A DNA stretch of 64,000 nucleotides from Ctena decussata. Its lineage: Eukaryota > Mollusca > Bivalvia > Lucinida > Lucinidae. The position numbers were made by a program, and so were the translations under genes. This document shows positions 31,376 to 42,879 of this stretch, piece after piece; position 1 is the first letter of the stretch, and each line of letters opens with the position of its first letter. The stretch covers positions 26,763,222 through 26,827,221 of the forward strand of contig OZ022514.1 of the NCBI GenBank assembly GCA_963989385.1, read 5' to 3'. The notes beneath the pieces are model-generated. The model saw only the letters and a list, made by a program, of their open reading frames with translations. It had not been told where the DNA came from and made no database searches.

Positions 31376-32429
31376 AGGGTAACTCGCCCCTAAGTCGAAC
31401 TTGCCCTTAAGTCGAACAAATTAAACTGATACATGTAGCATTAATATTTCAACTTGGTGGGTCAATACCAGTTCAGATACGAAACATTACCTTAATCTAT
31501 GAACAATATGCATAAAAGACTCCCAAATATAAAACATGCGTTATTATACGACTAGCTGTCGTCGCAATGCATCCCTCTCGAGCTGTTTCTAAATTTCATA
31601 ATTTTGATCTTTATAAATTTTGTAAAATGCTTAATATTATATAGCAAAAAGGGTCCTAGTTTACGAAATTTAACATGTTTGTTAAACTAATCCATGGCTT
31701 CTCAATGCTCGAAAAGAGATAACCATTTTTTGGTCAAAATAAGTAAAATCAACAAATTGTTAGCAATTAACACAAACCTATGCTTTGTTATTGAGTCGAA
31801 CACCGATTCGCCCTAAAGTCGAACACGGGCATATAGTTTCAGAGGAGGTTTACTCACTGTATCACTAGCAAATACATTTAGTCAAAGACTAAATGCACAA
31901 ACATATCTTCCTCTTTTCTTTTATGCGCGCAATAAGGGTCTACGCTTATCATAACTGAATTAGCACACATGGTAACTGAGCCCCTTACACGAATATTTTT
32001 TCTACATTCACCAGGAGTTACAGGGTGGATTTATCTGCATTTACGTACATTGCTGTGTGTCTCATTATCTCCGAAAGAGTGCTTTAATTTGACATCAAAC
32101 AAAAATGATTTAAAAATATGTAATTTAAAAAAGGCGGATTCTCTGGATATTACATACCCTACACGAGGTTGTCCTATAATGGCTGGATCAGTATATCTGT
32201 TCGAGTCAGGGGCAAGTCTGTTCGACTTAAGGGCTAATTTGGGTAGGTGGATAAAACCCCTTGTTATTCCCTTATTTCACGAAGTATGGCTGAACGGTTG
32301 CAGCTTTTTGGCGCTCAGAAAGCTGCGCTAGCTGTTGCATGACCCAAACACGATGTGGGTCAATAGCCAGGGTCTGTAAGCGCAAGACAATACAAAAGGT
32401 GTTCGACTCAAGGGCGAACTACCCTATTT
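31376..32429. mobile_element. DNA transposon of about 1.05 kb with repeated CTTAAGTCGAAC subterminal motifs
   Basis: Inverted ends ATAGGGTAACTCGCCCCTAA and GGGCGAACTACCCTAT. The GTCGAAC motif with CGCCC(C/T)TAA recurs twice at each end and again near 31794-31820 and 32200-32230. No transposase frame recognised. Confidence 0.78.
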
Positions 32430-32464
32430 GTTATTATTATTTTTAAAAATATATATATTTACAA

Positions 32465-32573
32465 CTGCGCATGCCCAGGATAGCTTGCGCACATGCGCAG
32501 TGTGGGCATTCACAGTTCGTCCAGCGATTAACGCTCGGTCTGCGCATGCGCAGGTTGCATGCGTACAGGCTGG
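32465..32573. promoter_or_regulatory. Cluster of NRF-1-like GCGCATGCGC palindromes
   Basis: CTGCGCATGCCCAG, TGCGCACATGCGCAG, CTGCGCATGCGCAG and GCATGCGTAC occur within 110 bp. The consensus for the NRF-1/ewg family is YGCGCAYGCGCR. It lies directly after the right end of the 31376 transposon. No gene start is recognised nearby. Confidence 0.4.
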
Positions 32574-32589
32574 TGACGACACAAACATA

Positions 32590-35500
32590 CGCCTGAATAC
32601 CTTTTTTTAATAACGCGACACTCGTTTGTCAAATTTTGGTGCAGGTATAAACTGTGTGTATTGCCGGACTAGCACTAAACGAGATTTTGCCATGTGTCAG
32701 GTGTCACGTACAGGGAGCGATATGTTTACTGAATCGTATACCGCATGCCGAAACGAGCGAACACCTGATCACACTTCCTGTTTTTGAATCCATATCTTCG
32801 CATCTAAATATTTTGGATTTGTCGACGTTTATTTCGATTAAATGAGTTCGGACTTAAGATTAAGATACTTTGACCGCTCTGCTATTTAAATGGCTAAACG
32901 GTTTGACAAAAAGAAAACAGAACAGTGTAGGTCTCGAGGTGCGCAGGCGTCTTGGCGTTGGCGGAGTAGGGATGGGGTGTAGATCTGTATGATGCATATA
33001 GGCCTCATTCTCCCCATGTTATTAATAGAATGACCAATACTGAGGAACGCTGTGGGAAATTCAACATTATCATAAAATACACTAGCTTTCGTAGAAATTG
33101 TTGCATCTAATTTGTAGAGAGATTTGTTTCATTTGATGCGAACTCAGCCATAGTTTCCGCTCAGTCAATTAGTGCGCGCGTGCCAACTTGTCATTGTGAC
33201 GTCACTGGACTGAGAGTTTAGTTCAACATTACGCAAAACTATATTTTTCTCTTCAACACGACATAGGTGTTTATCTATTTTCCTCGGGCAGTGGTCCAAA
33301 TCGAGTGCATTGTTGAACCATGTAGACTGAGACCAAGCTGCTCATTTCACTGGCTTAGTCAATGATTCAAAAGATTTTAGGAAATAAAATGCTACCCGAC
33401 AGTAGCATACAAGCAGGGGGACAATTAGAATTTGATCAGAATATCTTAGAAAAAAACAACAACAACAACAGAAACAAAACAAAACAGAAAAACGCTGACT
33501 GAACATTTTATAAATATTGCACTCCAGCCTTACTGCATAAAGAAGAGGGAACCAATCCTCTCGAATAATGAGACCCAAGAAACGTAAATTAAAAATGCAT
33601 TCGTTCATGTGACATTATGTAGCTTTCCCTTTTTAAATCCCCAACTTCTGCTCGCAAAAGCTCGAAAATATGCAGATTAGCAAATCTGTTGAGTGTCACG
33701 CTTATATTACATGCATCTTGCATCCAAGACTATTTTACATGTGTCAATAAATTTAAGACACATAAAGATAGTTTAAGAGATTCAGACTAGTTTTTCACTT
33801 TTTTTTTTCAATTCTCTATCATGCTTGGTCAAGCTCGGAGATTATGTAAATTAAAAAAAGAATGTTGAGTCAAATCATACACATGGGCATGCATTCAAGA
33901 GCATTTACACATGTATAAATTCACACGTACCAGAGATTGATGAAGAAATTTACGTTGAGTGTGTGTATTGTTAAAATCAGATCAGTCAGTCTTGAAGTGG
34001 GTTCCGTAGTGGGTGGGGTAATTACCATTCTAAAACTGCTTTTCCATATAACAGCTTATTTTTTTCCTATTTTTCTGTATGCATGTTAAGGATATATTAA
34101 TATCTAGTCAAGAAAATAGACTTTGGAAATGATTTTATCATAAACATGAAAGAAACATATTGTAGTTTACCAACACATGCAGCCATTGTTTCTACATGGG
34201 GTGGCTTAGAATCTGCTTCGATTAGCCTACGATCCAATTAGTTGTTTATGAAGTACTCTTTGGTTATGAAAAGGCTATATAATTTTAGAGTAACATGGCT
34301 GTTTTCAGTTTTACATTAAAATTCTTTCATCGGACAAGATAGATAATTCAGATGCAGCCGTGATTTTTCTAATAATTTACACACAGCCAAAACTAAAAGG
34401 GGGTAGGCTTAAAATTTTCAAGTTTTCTTTCTTATTTGCACACTAACCTATATTTTTCTACTAATTTTCCTGAAGATAATTGTCTGAATCATAAACTATC
34501 AAAGTTTAAGAAAAAGTTAGAATCTGCTTCTGTTATTTTTCATCACTTTGGTGCAGCATTACAAAATATTAAAAATTTTGCATTCTTTAGGGGATAGGGA
34601 TAAATTTTGTCATTTGCTGCCAAGGCATTTACAGTTTTTAATATAAAATCTACAATAACTTGTTTAATAATAAACTTTGTGTCAGGTATAGTCAAAGTTT
34701 AAACGAAATGTCTTTATTTATTCAATATTTTGTCTTTTTTCCACAATTAATCTTATATTCAATTAGAAGAGAAGATATCATACTACCAACATATCTCCAG
34801 TGCTATTTAATAACAGAGTGTTTCAGGACATTATTTTTTGCTTAATTAACTTTAGACAAGACCCTAGCAATATAATATTATAAACAGAAATATTGCGCTT
34901 ATACCCTCTGTAGCTATTTTTTTGAAAGTGGCCTGGGTTCATTTTAATGGCTTCAGAAATAGGCCAAAGTCATGGGGGTGGGGTAACACTTCCTTTAAAT
35001 TCTTGGAGATTCACAAAAGACTGTGCACAAATTATGCCCGAAATCAATATTATATTGTGTGGTCGTCAGAGGAAACGCATGCAAGTATTTATTCAATCAA
35101 CTGATTCCTCTTCTTAAAAGATTTAAACACATGATTGAATATTTTTATATTATGCTCTAAAATTTCATAATGACCGGATACCCTCACAAGCTTCCATGGC
35201 ATGTACTGCAAAAAAATCCACACTAACCTATACTTTATTTTACATTTTTGAACTACATATTGATGGAAGAATTGAAATAACACAAAAGTAAAAAAAGTTT
35301 GAATAAATGATTTTAACCAGCGGACATCCTTAAGGATATTAGGTTGGCTCACCTTTTTATTTTTGCAGAGTAAAGGTAGCCACATCCGTTTGCAAATGCA
35401 TACCCCAAAAAGGTTTATATGATGGAAGTATAAACCAGTTTAGAGATTTTCATACAACCCGAAATAAGTTACCGGGGGAATTTCTCAGCTAAAGCTTGAT

Positions 35501-36764
35501 AAAACTAATTTATATCAGCTGATAGTTTGTCAGCGAAACTGAGAATATTTATGGTCATTTCATAAATTATGCAAGTCCTGATGCGATAATCATTGATTTC
35601 GCACGATTAGATCTTCCTTACCTTTGCTTTATTGGTGATTAATTGTGTGGACTAATCTCCACATAAAATGTATCAGATTGTATTCTTCATCTTTGGTGGG
35701 GTTACAGAGAGCGATTTGAATGGAAGATTGTGATAAATGGATTTAGAAGGCATTCCGCTGTTTTGCGACAACCCGTGCACCAGTTATGCTATAAACAGGT
35801 AAGCTTGAATGGCGAGTTCCATATGGGTGTAAACGTTGCTAGAAAATGGGAGGAGCTTAAGTAAAACTAAATTCTTCTGCCTCATTGTCGTCAGGGTCAT
35901 CTTATTAGTATCTGCTCAAAGTAAATTTGTAAAGTTATACATCTGAAACATCAACCATCCCATTTAAATGAAAATATTAAAGGCCTCCGAGTTCTGGAAT
36001 GCTGGCACTGGGACACTGTCTGGGTAAATGTATCAAACTGGGGAGTGGGAACATAGAAAAGAAGAGGTTGATTGGTTACTTATCGCCTGTGCCAAATACT
36101 ATTGAAATCATACAAATATACTTCACCAGCAAAGCTTAAAGACAAATGTTCTTGTATATTGGGTTTCATAATCCTGTTATGCAACAGTCCCATGACACTG
36201 CTATTGCATCAAAGGAAAACCCCTTTCTCACATAAGTAATGACATAACAGGGGCATAAAACCAATAAAGACTGGGAGTGGGGGGTGGGTGTTTTATATAG
36301 TAGAGAATACTTGTCTTAAATTTTAATGACACTTACCTACCTTTTACGCTCTGTTGAATAAAGCCAATTGTCATCCACCAATTGCACTTAACTTCATTTC
36401 TCCAACCAAAAAAAAAAACAATGTGAAATGAAACTTCATTAAGCAACGTTATTACAATTTCTTACAGCTCCAGATAACCATGTTGTCAACCCATTACATT
36501 TGGCCCAATTTATGACTGCCTACTGTACAGTTTATTAAAAATAAACTTCCTTCTTGCTGAGGCCATGGTCATGTCAGCAGAACACGAGCGTTTCTTGCTG
36601 GCATCGACCTCTTTCTCTTTTTACATATTAGTTCTATCACTGAACAGAAGTTTATTTCCAAAGGTAATATAGGTCAGTGGAATTCTGAAGTATTCAGAAG
36701 GATTCTCAAATAGTCTGTTAGGTTGACCTGAATGTGACGACGCATATAAGACCGAAATTAAAAT
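32590..36764. other. Gene-poor, AT-rich stretch
   Basis: No exon recognised. An inverted copy of the 28090 motif lies at 35316-35333. Short GGGTGGGGTA motifs recur (about 34010 and 34976). Confidence 0.5.
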
Positions 36765-37000
36765 GAGCCGCGACATGACAAAACCAACAATGTGGTTGTG
36801 CGCCCAGCGCAGACTCAGATCAACCCGGGCGTCCGCCCAGTCTGATCAGACTCTTCGCTGTCCGCATAGAGGTAGCGTTGAACCTTATCTACCCTTTAAG
36901 TGCTTAGCGAAGTATCTGATCAGACTGGGCAGATGCCCAGGCTGATCTGAGTCTGCGCTGGGCGCACAACCAAATTGTTGGTTTTGTCGTGTCGCGGCTC
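36765..37000. mobile_element. Palindromic MITE, 235-bp family, well preserved
   Basis: GAGCCGCGACATGACAAAAC to GTTTTGTCGTGTCGCGGCTC. Arms near-perfect (CAGCGCAGACTCAGATCA against TGATCTGAGTCTGCGCTG). Confidence 0.9.
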
Positions 37001-37173
37001 ATTTATGACTAAGGTTAAATCTATATACTTTCAAGGAAAATAATTTTGTCAGATTTATTTTTGCCTCCCTTCTCAATGGGGTCAACTATTAAAGAAAAGA
37101 AATTGCTCTCTTTTGACCATCACATTTTGGAAGGACTTCCTAGTCCAGGCAAGCAAATAGGAAGCCAGAATAT

Positions 37174-37320
37174 AAGTATCCATCATGGGTGTGAGGTGTG
37201 GATAGTAAAATCCGTAACGAGGATCACTGTTCGGCATCACGAGGCTTGTTGAGTGATGCCGAACAGTGACCCCGAGTGACGGATCTTTCTATCCACACCT
37301 CACACCCATGATAGATACTT
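37174..37320. repeat. 147-bp foldback with CATGGGTGTGAGGTGTGGAT-type arms
   Basis: AAGTATCCATCATGGGTGTG pairs with CACACCCATGATAGATACTT. Inner GTTCGGCATCAC/GTGATGCCGAAC. The right flank to about 37510 holds two TGACGTCA motifs. TTTTCTTGCACAC at 37319 is mirrored by GTGTGCAAGAAAA near 37660, which may mark a larger element. Confidence 0.82.
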
Positions 37321-37934
37321 TTTCTTGCACACTACGTTGTGTTTAACTTCAGAACTTCTTAAAATGCGTGATTCTAGTACTTCAATTTCAGTTTCAATTT
37401 GATGTTGAAAGAAGGCGGCGCTTTCAACGACCGCCATTCGACTCTTAACCGTCAACGACTGGCGTACATAAACTGACGTCATTTGTCGTCTTCGTGACGT
37501 CATTATCTAAAATGCCAACGTCACTTGACTACGCAAGTACGTGAGCTCCCATACAAGCAATGCATTGACAGCTCGTAATTTTTTTCCAGTCCTGGGTTAG
37601 AACACCTTGGTAAGATAAGATTTTCTATCCCAGGGGAAAAGAATGGCATTTTCTATCTGGTGTGCAAGAAAACTCGTTCCCTTTGTAGAAATGGCGGAAA
37701 ATTATGATGGTATTTCCAGACTTTAAATAGAAATGTTAACAGGTTTTTATTAAAGGCTTGTTCTACAGAGCCGATAACTTGTCATATTTTTACCACTTTA
37801 CTGTCAGCAGTTTTGTTCTTTAATCCATCAGAAAGAATCGATTCCTCACCATTTTAGCGAACAGATTGGGTATGGTATTCAAACTATGCTGAAATGGCCT
37901 TACGTTTGAGAGAAGTGAACCGATAATACTAGAG

Positions 37935-38480
37935 CAATTTAAAATTTTAAAGCGTTTCTTCAATGGCAAAGAACGCGTTCAAAAGAATGAACAAGGGTCA
38001 TACTTCGAAGTTTTGGCTACTCAAGTCTTATTACTGACCCTGACAATATCTAGTGATGAAAGCCAGAGAAAAGCACGCTGTAATGTCGGAATGTTTGATA
38101 AGGCAGTCGATTCAAAGACTGTTAAATATCAAAAACGGTCCAGATGATTTAAAAGCGATGATCAAGAATAAAAGTCTAAAACATTCAAAATTTCTGATTT
38201 CTCAGAAATATCCTCTGATCTCAAAGGACATGGAAGATTACGAGGAGACATTATACGGCCGCCACACGGCACAACACCAGCTGCAGCGCAGTCAATTTGA
38301 AATCTTAAAGAGTTCCTTCAAAAGCAGAGAATATATTCAAAAGAATGAATATAGGTCATACTTTGAAGTATCTATTCTTTTAAAGATGTGACAACTTTTG
38401 AGATTTCCTGTCTACTTTCCCGGACAACATAACCCTTCTAACAAAGGGTCTACATTTTGCCTAGAGAAGATATAATTTGC
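37935..38480 (+). other. Unrecognised repeat region with a 112-codon ORF
   Basis: The ORF at 38053-38391 is charged (begins MMKAREKHAVMSECLIRQSI) with no recognised domain. Its 3' part (38300-38372, ATTCAAAAGAATGAATATAG) resembles the upstream stretch 37935-38025 (GTTCAAAAGAATGAACAAGG), and CTTTTGAGATTTCCTGTCTA after it resembles 30440-30470. That points to repeat rather than host gene, but a decayed exon is not excluded. Confidence 0.3.
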
Positions 38481-39025
38481 TGGTAGAGGAGCAAATTCCT
38501 GCTTGTAAAATTTGCCACCTATTAAGAAGAGAGGCAGTTTTGCTTCCCTAAGGCTACATGTATCCCGAGCCGTGTCTGACTGAAAAAAGCCTTTTGATAA
38601 ATTATTTGTTTAGCGGCTTTTAGCTAAAAGCAGCTAATCAAAACTATCAAAAGATTTTGTTGGTCAGAGAAGGCTCGGATTAACCTTCAAAGAAATAGAA
38701 AAATAAGGATTTGCACTGGTTGACATTTGACTAACAGTTTCGTTTATATAACAAGGGCGACTTGATAGATTAAGCTGAATGGGTGCACTTTCAGGGTAGG
38801 AGCAACTCTTCTGTTGACATTATTGCCTGCCTAATCAGTAAATGGTCATGTCTCAAAGAACAGAGTATACAAATTCTTTCCTTGAAGGGTAGACCCGATT
38901 TGGGAGAGTTTTGTCACCTAGAGATGCAAACATAAAAGCGCAAAAGTTGTCTAACTTTGAAAAAATAGCGGAAGACATGCCGTTACAGTATACCCATCTA
39001 CATTGAACTGTAAGATATCATGCAA

Positions 39026-39218
39026 TGATGGCTGGATGACTTACGACTTTACATCCTTTTCAACAGTATTTCAGTAAAATCAGAGCGATGGGAGGGTGAT
39101 GAAAAAAGGCCATGTGCAATGAGGTCGCTGTTTACGTCGAAAAGCATTCCTATCTCAAGTGGATATCGAACCCGGGACCACTACAGGGCAGCGCAAAACC
39201 CACTGAGCTACTAGGCTT
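39026..39218 (-). mobile_element. tRNA-derived SINE family C
   Basis: The minus-strand head (39218 to 39160) carries A box TAGCTCAGTGGG and B box GGTTCGATATCC. The body runs to GATGGCTGGATGACTTACGA on the + strand and contains CAACAGTATTTCAGT and GATGGGAGGGTGATGAAA. Confidence 0.7.
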
Positions 39219-39850
39219 CATACATCATGCGATGAAAGCCCATTTAAGGTGAATGCTTGAACATGAGCAATTTAATGTGAATTCGTAAACCTCCATTATT
39301 TTTGCACCATTAGTTTTTCAAGGGGCTGCTTTGTGGTTAAGTACACTGTAAAAATTGTTTAGAATCAATGCAAAAAATGCAGTCCGATTTTTTATGTCTT
39401 TAAATCGTAACATGTTCAATTTGCAACATGTTTAGGTTTATGATTAGAAATTAAACATGTACAAAACTGGTTATATTAACCTTTTATTTTGTAAATTTCC
39501 TCTGTCAACATTTTCGTCTCTTTTTTTCGTTCTTCAACGGGGAAAAGAGAGAATGGATGCACCCGAAACGCCTAACAGAATAAAACGTGTTTAGCAGACT
39601 TTGTCCGGCCGGGAAAATAATAGAAAAGGCGTACATATTTAGCTATATGACATATTCCTAAACATGTTTACACCTAAACATGTAACATTTTGTGTTTTAT
39701 AGCTAAGCGCGATTTTGACAGTGTATTCGTTTATCTTCAAGAAAAGCCACTATTTCAGAGAGTCTTCGTCCTGAAAGAAAACATTCACCAGAGTGGGAAT
39801 TGGGTTTTGGGGATAATTACTCTGAGATAATCTTTCTTTTTTTATCAAGG

Positions 39851-39922
39851 AAACATACGTTGTGACCTATCTTGGAAACGTCTAGATAAAACGGTTCTTA
39901 TAAGAGGTCACAACGTATGTTT
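39851..39922. repeat. 72-bp hairpin
   Basis: AAACATACGTTGTGACC and its exact complement GGTCACAACGTATGTTT around a 38-nt middle with its own partial pairing. Confidence 0.8.
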
Positions 39923-40650
39923 TTATATAGAAATATGCAAAAAATAACCCTAAATTATCTCTCTTACTCCTTCTTATCCGGAGCACTGTTCATTTACCGG
40001 GAATCAATTCCTTTACGTTAAGCTTTGACCCCGGGTGAAGAGGGTGCCACACTGATTTGGCATTGGGGTGGGGCGTAAATTATATTCGTTCAACAAATCA
40101 CCAAAACCAGGCTGCCAATCTGCAAACACACAACTCACTTGATACACAAAAAAATAGTGCTAACTGGGGTGCAGAGTTAGGGAATTCCTCTAAACGAATA
40201 ATCTAATACTCTTCACTTTCTACCTTTTAGTGAAATGTGAATTTCCTTGTTATAAACGCTTCTCGACAACGTAGAACAATATTGGCGAAATCATACTCGT
40301 AATGCATTCTAAACTCCTTAAAGGTTTGGATACTTGTTTATAATAGTTTATTCAAAATACATAGTTAGCTACGTAGTTACATCATTAGGACCTTATAAAC
40401 CACCAGCTACTGTAATATATCTGTCTGAAGGGGGAAAGGCTGCTGAACTCTGATTTCATCTGTAATAAGCTCCTTGATTAGACAGTGAATGAGACATTTT
40501 TAGAACAATTATGAAACATTGTGATATTTTGACATAAAATTCAGCTTTGAGTCTCAAACCTTGGCGCCGACATCTTCCGATGTTTGTGATATCTGAAAGA
40601 ATTTGCAAAGAACTGAAACCATGCAATTGTTAATAAATACGTCGTAGGTC

Positions 40651-41577
40651 AAAATTAAAAGCTTTAAGTTTCTGTTGGTGTTGATACTGTTTATGCCAAT
40701 TTCTGAGAAGTGTAGATTATTTGATACTCTAGTCGGTTCTATCTTAAACTACAGTGCAGAAGTTTGGAGTTCATATGGAGCAAAAGCTGTTAAACTTATA
40801 CACACGAAATTGTATGGATGGATTCTCCATGTTAAAAAATCTACAAATTTAGCGGGCCTTTATGGGGAACTTGGGCGGGTTCCATTCAATGTAATCAGGA
40901 AAATAAGAATGATTAATTACTGGTTGAAATTACTGAAACTTGACGACAACGCCACAGTTAAACAAATTTATGTAATGCTAAAAAAGGCCGCAGATAATAC
41001 ATGTGATATTTCATATAATGGATCGAATTGGGCTTTTCAGATAAAATCATTATTAGATGGATTAGGACTCACTTATATTTGGTTACAGCAGACAGAGATA
41101 GTAATTCCAATTAACTTAATAAAGCAGCGCATTTTCGACTCTTATTATCAAAGCTGGTACGCTAATATTGATAACTCCCACAGATTACTTATGTACTCAA
41201 GATATAAACATGAATTCAAGTTTGAAAAGTACTTAGACTTCATCCCCGAAAAGAAATATCAAATTGCATTAACACAATTTAGACTTTCCTTCCACGACTT
41301 AGCAATAGAACGTGGACGATATGAAAACATCCCTAGAAATGAAAGAGAATGTAAATATTGCAACCTCGATATGGTAGAAAATGAGTATCACTTTCTGTTA
41401 GTCTGTCCGTTCTATAGAGATTTAAGGCGAAAATACTTTAAAAACTATTACTGTCAGTGGCCAACAATTAACAAATTTGACGACTTAATGTCTAAAATGT
41501 CGAAGCCGGTTCTTCTGAACTTGTCAACGTATTTGTACTTTGCTATGAAATTAAGGAATTCTGTTCAATTCTTATGA
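40651..41577 (+). mobile_element. LINE 3' portion with intact 300-codon ORF (reverse transcriptase C-terminal region)
   Basis: Non-LTR retrotransposon, 5'-truncated. The ORF (first in-frame TTG at 40675, stop at 41575-41577) has the post-catalytic RT signature LFDTLVGSILNYSAEVW (residues about 14-31), then LYGELGRVPFNV, and a C-terminal zinc-knuckle-like CX2CX9HX4C (CKYCNLDMVENEYHFLLVC). The catalytic palm is missing, so the copy cannot encode a complete enzyme. The absence of stops over 300 codons suggests recent insertion. CR1/Jockey-type lineage is inferred from the LNYSAEVW...ELGR pattern. Confidence 0.85.
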
Positions 41578-41985
41578 ATTTGTATATGCCACCCAGTGGG
41601 CACATGACGTCGAGGTGACGTCGTGCTGGCGTCGATGCGACCACCAGTTTGGCACAGGGGTATTCAGCAAACAAAGAAAAAGTAAATTAAGCCCCCTTCC
41701 CCCTCCTACCCCCTGTGCACCCGCCCCCTCCGTTCCGCAGTAGTTCATTAGTGGCGTTTCCACGCAAGTCGGTTGTTCGATTGTGGTTTACAGTTATTGT
41801 TATTCTTTGTCGACTATGTATTTGCCTTTGAAATTTTGTATATCATTCATCTGTTGGAAAAGAGCTGATATCTTGGCTTTTCATGTGTTTTGTTGTGCTT
41901 TGTTTGTCGTCTTCATTCTTTTCCTTTCCCATTTTGTGTTTACGATAAACGATTGTGAAGTTTACTGATCATTGCCTTCTCACTT

Positions 41986-42879
41986 ACCGTATTAACCCTA
42001 TTAAACGCTCCTACTATAATAAACGCCCCTCCCCCTCTGCTTCTTTTCCGAAAATGATGGTATGTTTACTTTTATAGAACGTATTGAACTTCACTACAGC
42101 TGGGACACCGTAAAAAGTCTCCCTGTCCTTCATCATAGTGTAGATTTTATTTTCTTGTCCTTTTGGGATCATTGATTCCATTGTAGAACTTTAAAATTAT
42201 TTGAGGGTCACTGATGAGGCCTAATTGGCCGAAACTAGCTAGTCTGGCCCAGAAAACTTGTTCACTCGACAATTTTCAGTTCTTTGGTGTGATCCTTGCT
42301 TCCAAAGGATAACCCTTTTATAGAACATATTGAACTTCATTACAGCTGGTGATTGGGACTGTGTGGTCTCCGTAAAAAGTCTCCCTGCCCTTCATCATAG
42401 TGTAGATTTTATTTTCTTGTCCTTTGGGATCATTGATTCCATTGTAGAACTTTAAAATTATTTGAGGGTCACTGATGAGGCCTAATTGGCCGAAACTAGC
42501 TAGTCTGGCCCAGAAAACTCGTTCACTCGACAGTTTTCAGTTCTTTGGTGCGATCCTTGCTTCCAAAGGATAACCCTTTTATAGAACATATTGCATGAAT
42601 TCCTGTCTGTTTCACTTGATGAGGTAACTCCTGACATGGGGTCTTCTCTTAATAGAAAGAATTTGCTCCTGGAGGAGCAAATTCTTTCCTATAAGAGTTG
42701 ACCCCTACTGAAAAGGGAGACAAAAAGTAGAGTTGCTTCCTCTGCAAGTATAACCTTTCACTTTAATATTGTTAATTACATGTATTTGTCGGTGGCTGAT
42801 TTACTATACTTTAGGCTCTAAAAAAACCCGTTTCGTAAAATGTATCGCCCCTGGTGCATTTAATAGGATTAATACGGTT
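41986..42879. mobile_element. Composite element of about 890 bp with ACCGTATTAACCCTATTAAA ends
   Basis: The right end AATAGGATTAATACGGTT mirrors the left. Inside is a tandem array (units starting 42071, 42317 and a partial at 42578) sharing GGCCTAATTGGCCGAAACTA, TAGTCTGGCCCAGAAAAC and CCTTGCTTCCAAAGGATAAC, then a strong hairpin at 42638-42705. No transposase. Confidence 0.75.
42638..42705. repeat. Hairpin with AGAATTTGCTCC arms
   Basis: AGAAAGAATTTGCTCC and GGAGCAAATTCTTTCC around TGGA. Outer GGGGTC/GACCCC closes it. Similar GGAGCAAATTC text occurs near 38488. Confidence 0.85.

Noticed and set aside
24010..42060. CRISPR array or other prokaryotic repeat system from the regularly repeated units
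   Set aside because: Units are long, diverged and without spacers; the host is clearly eukaryotic.
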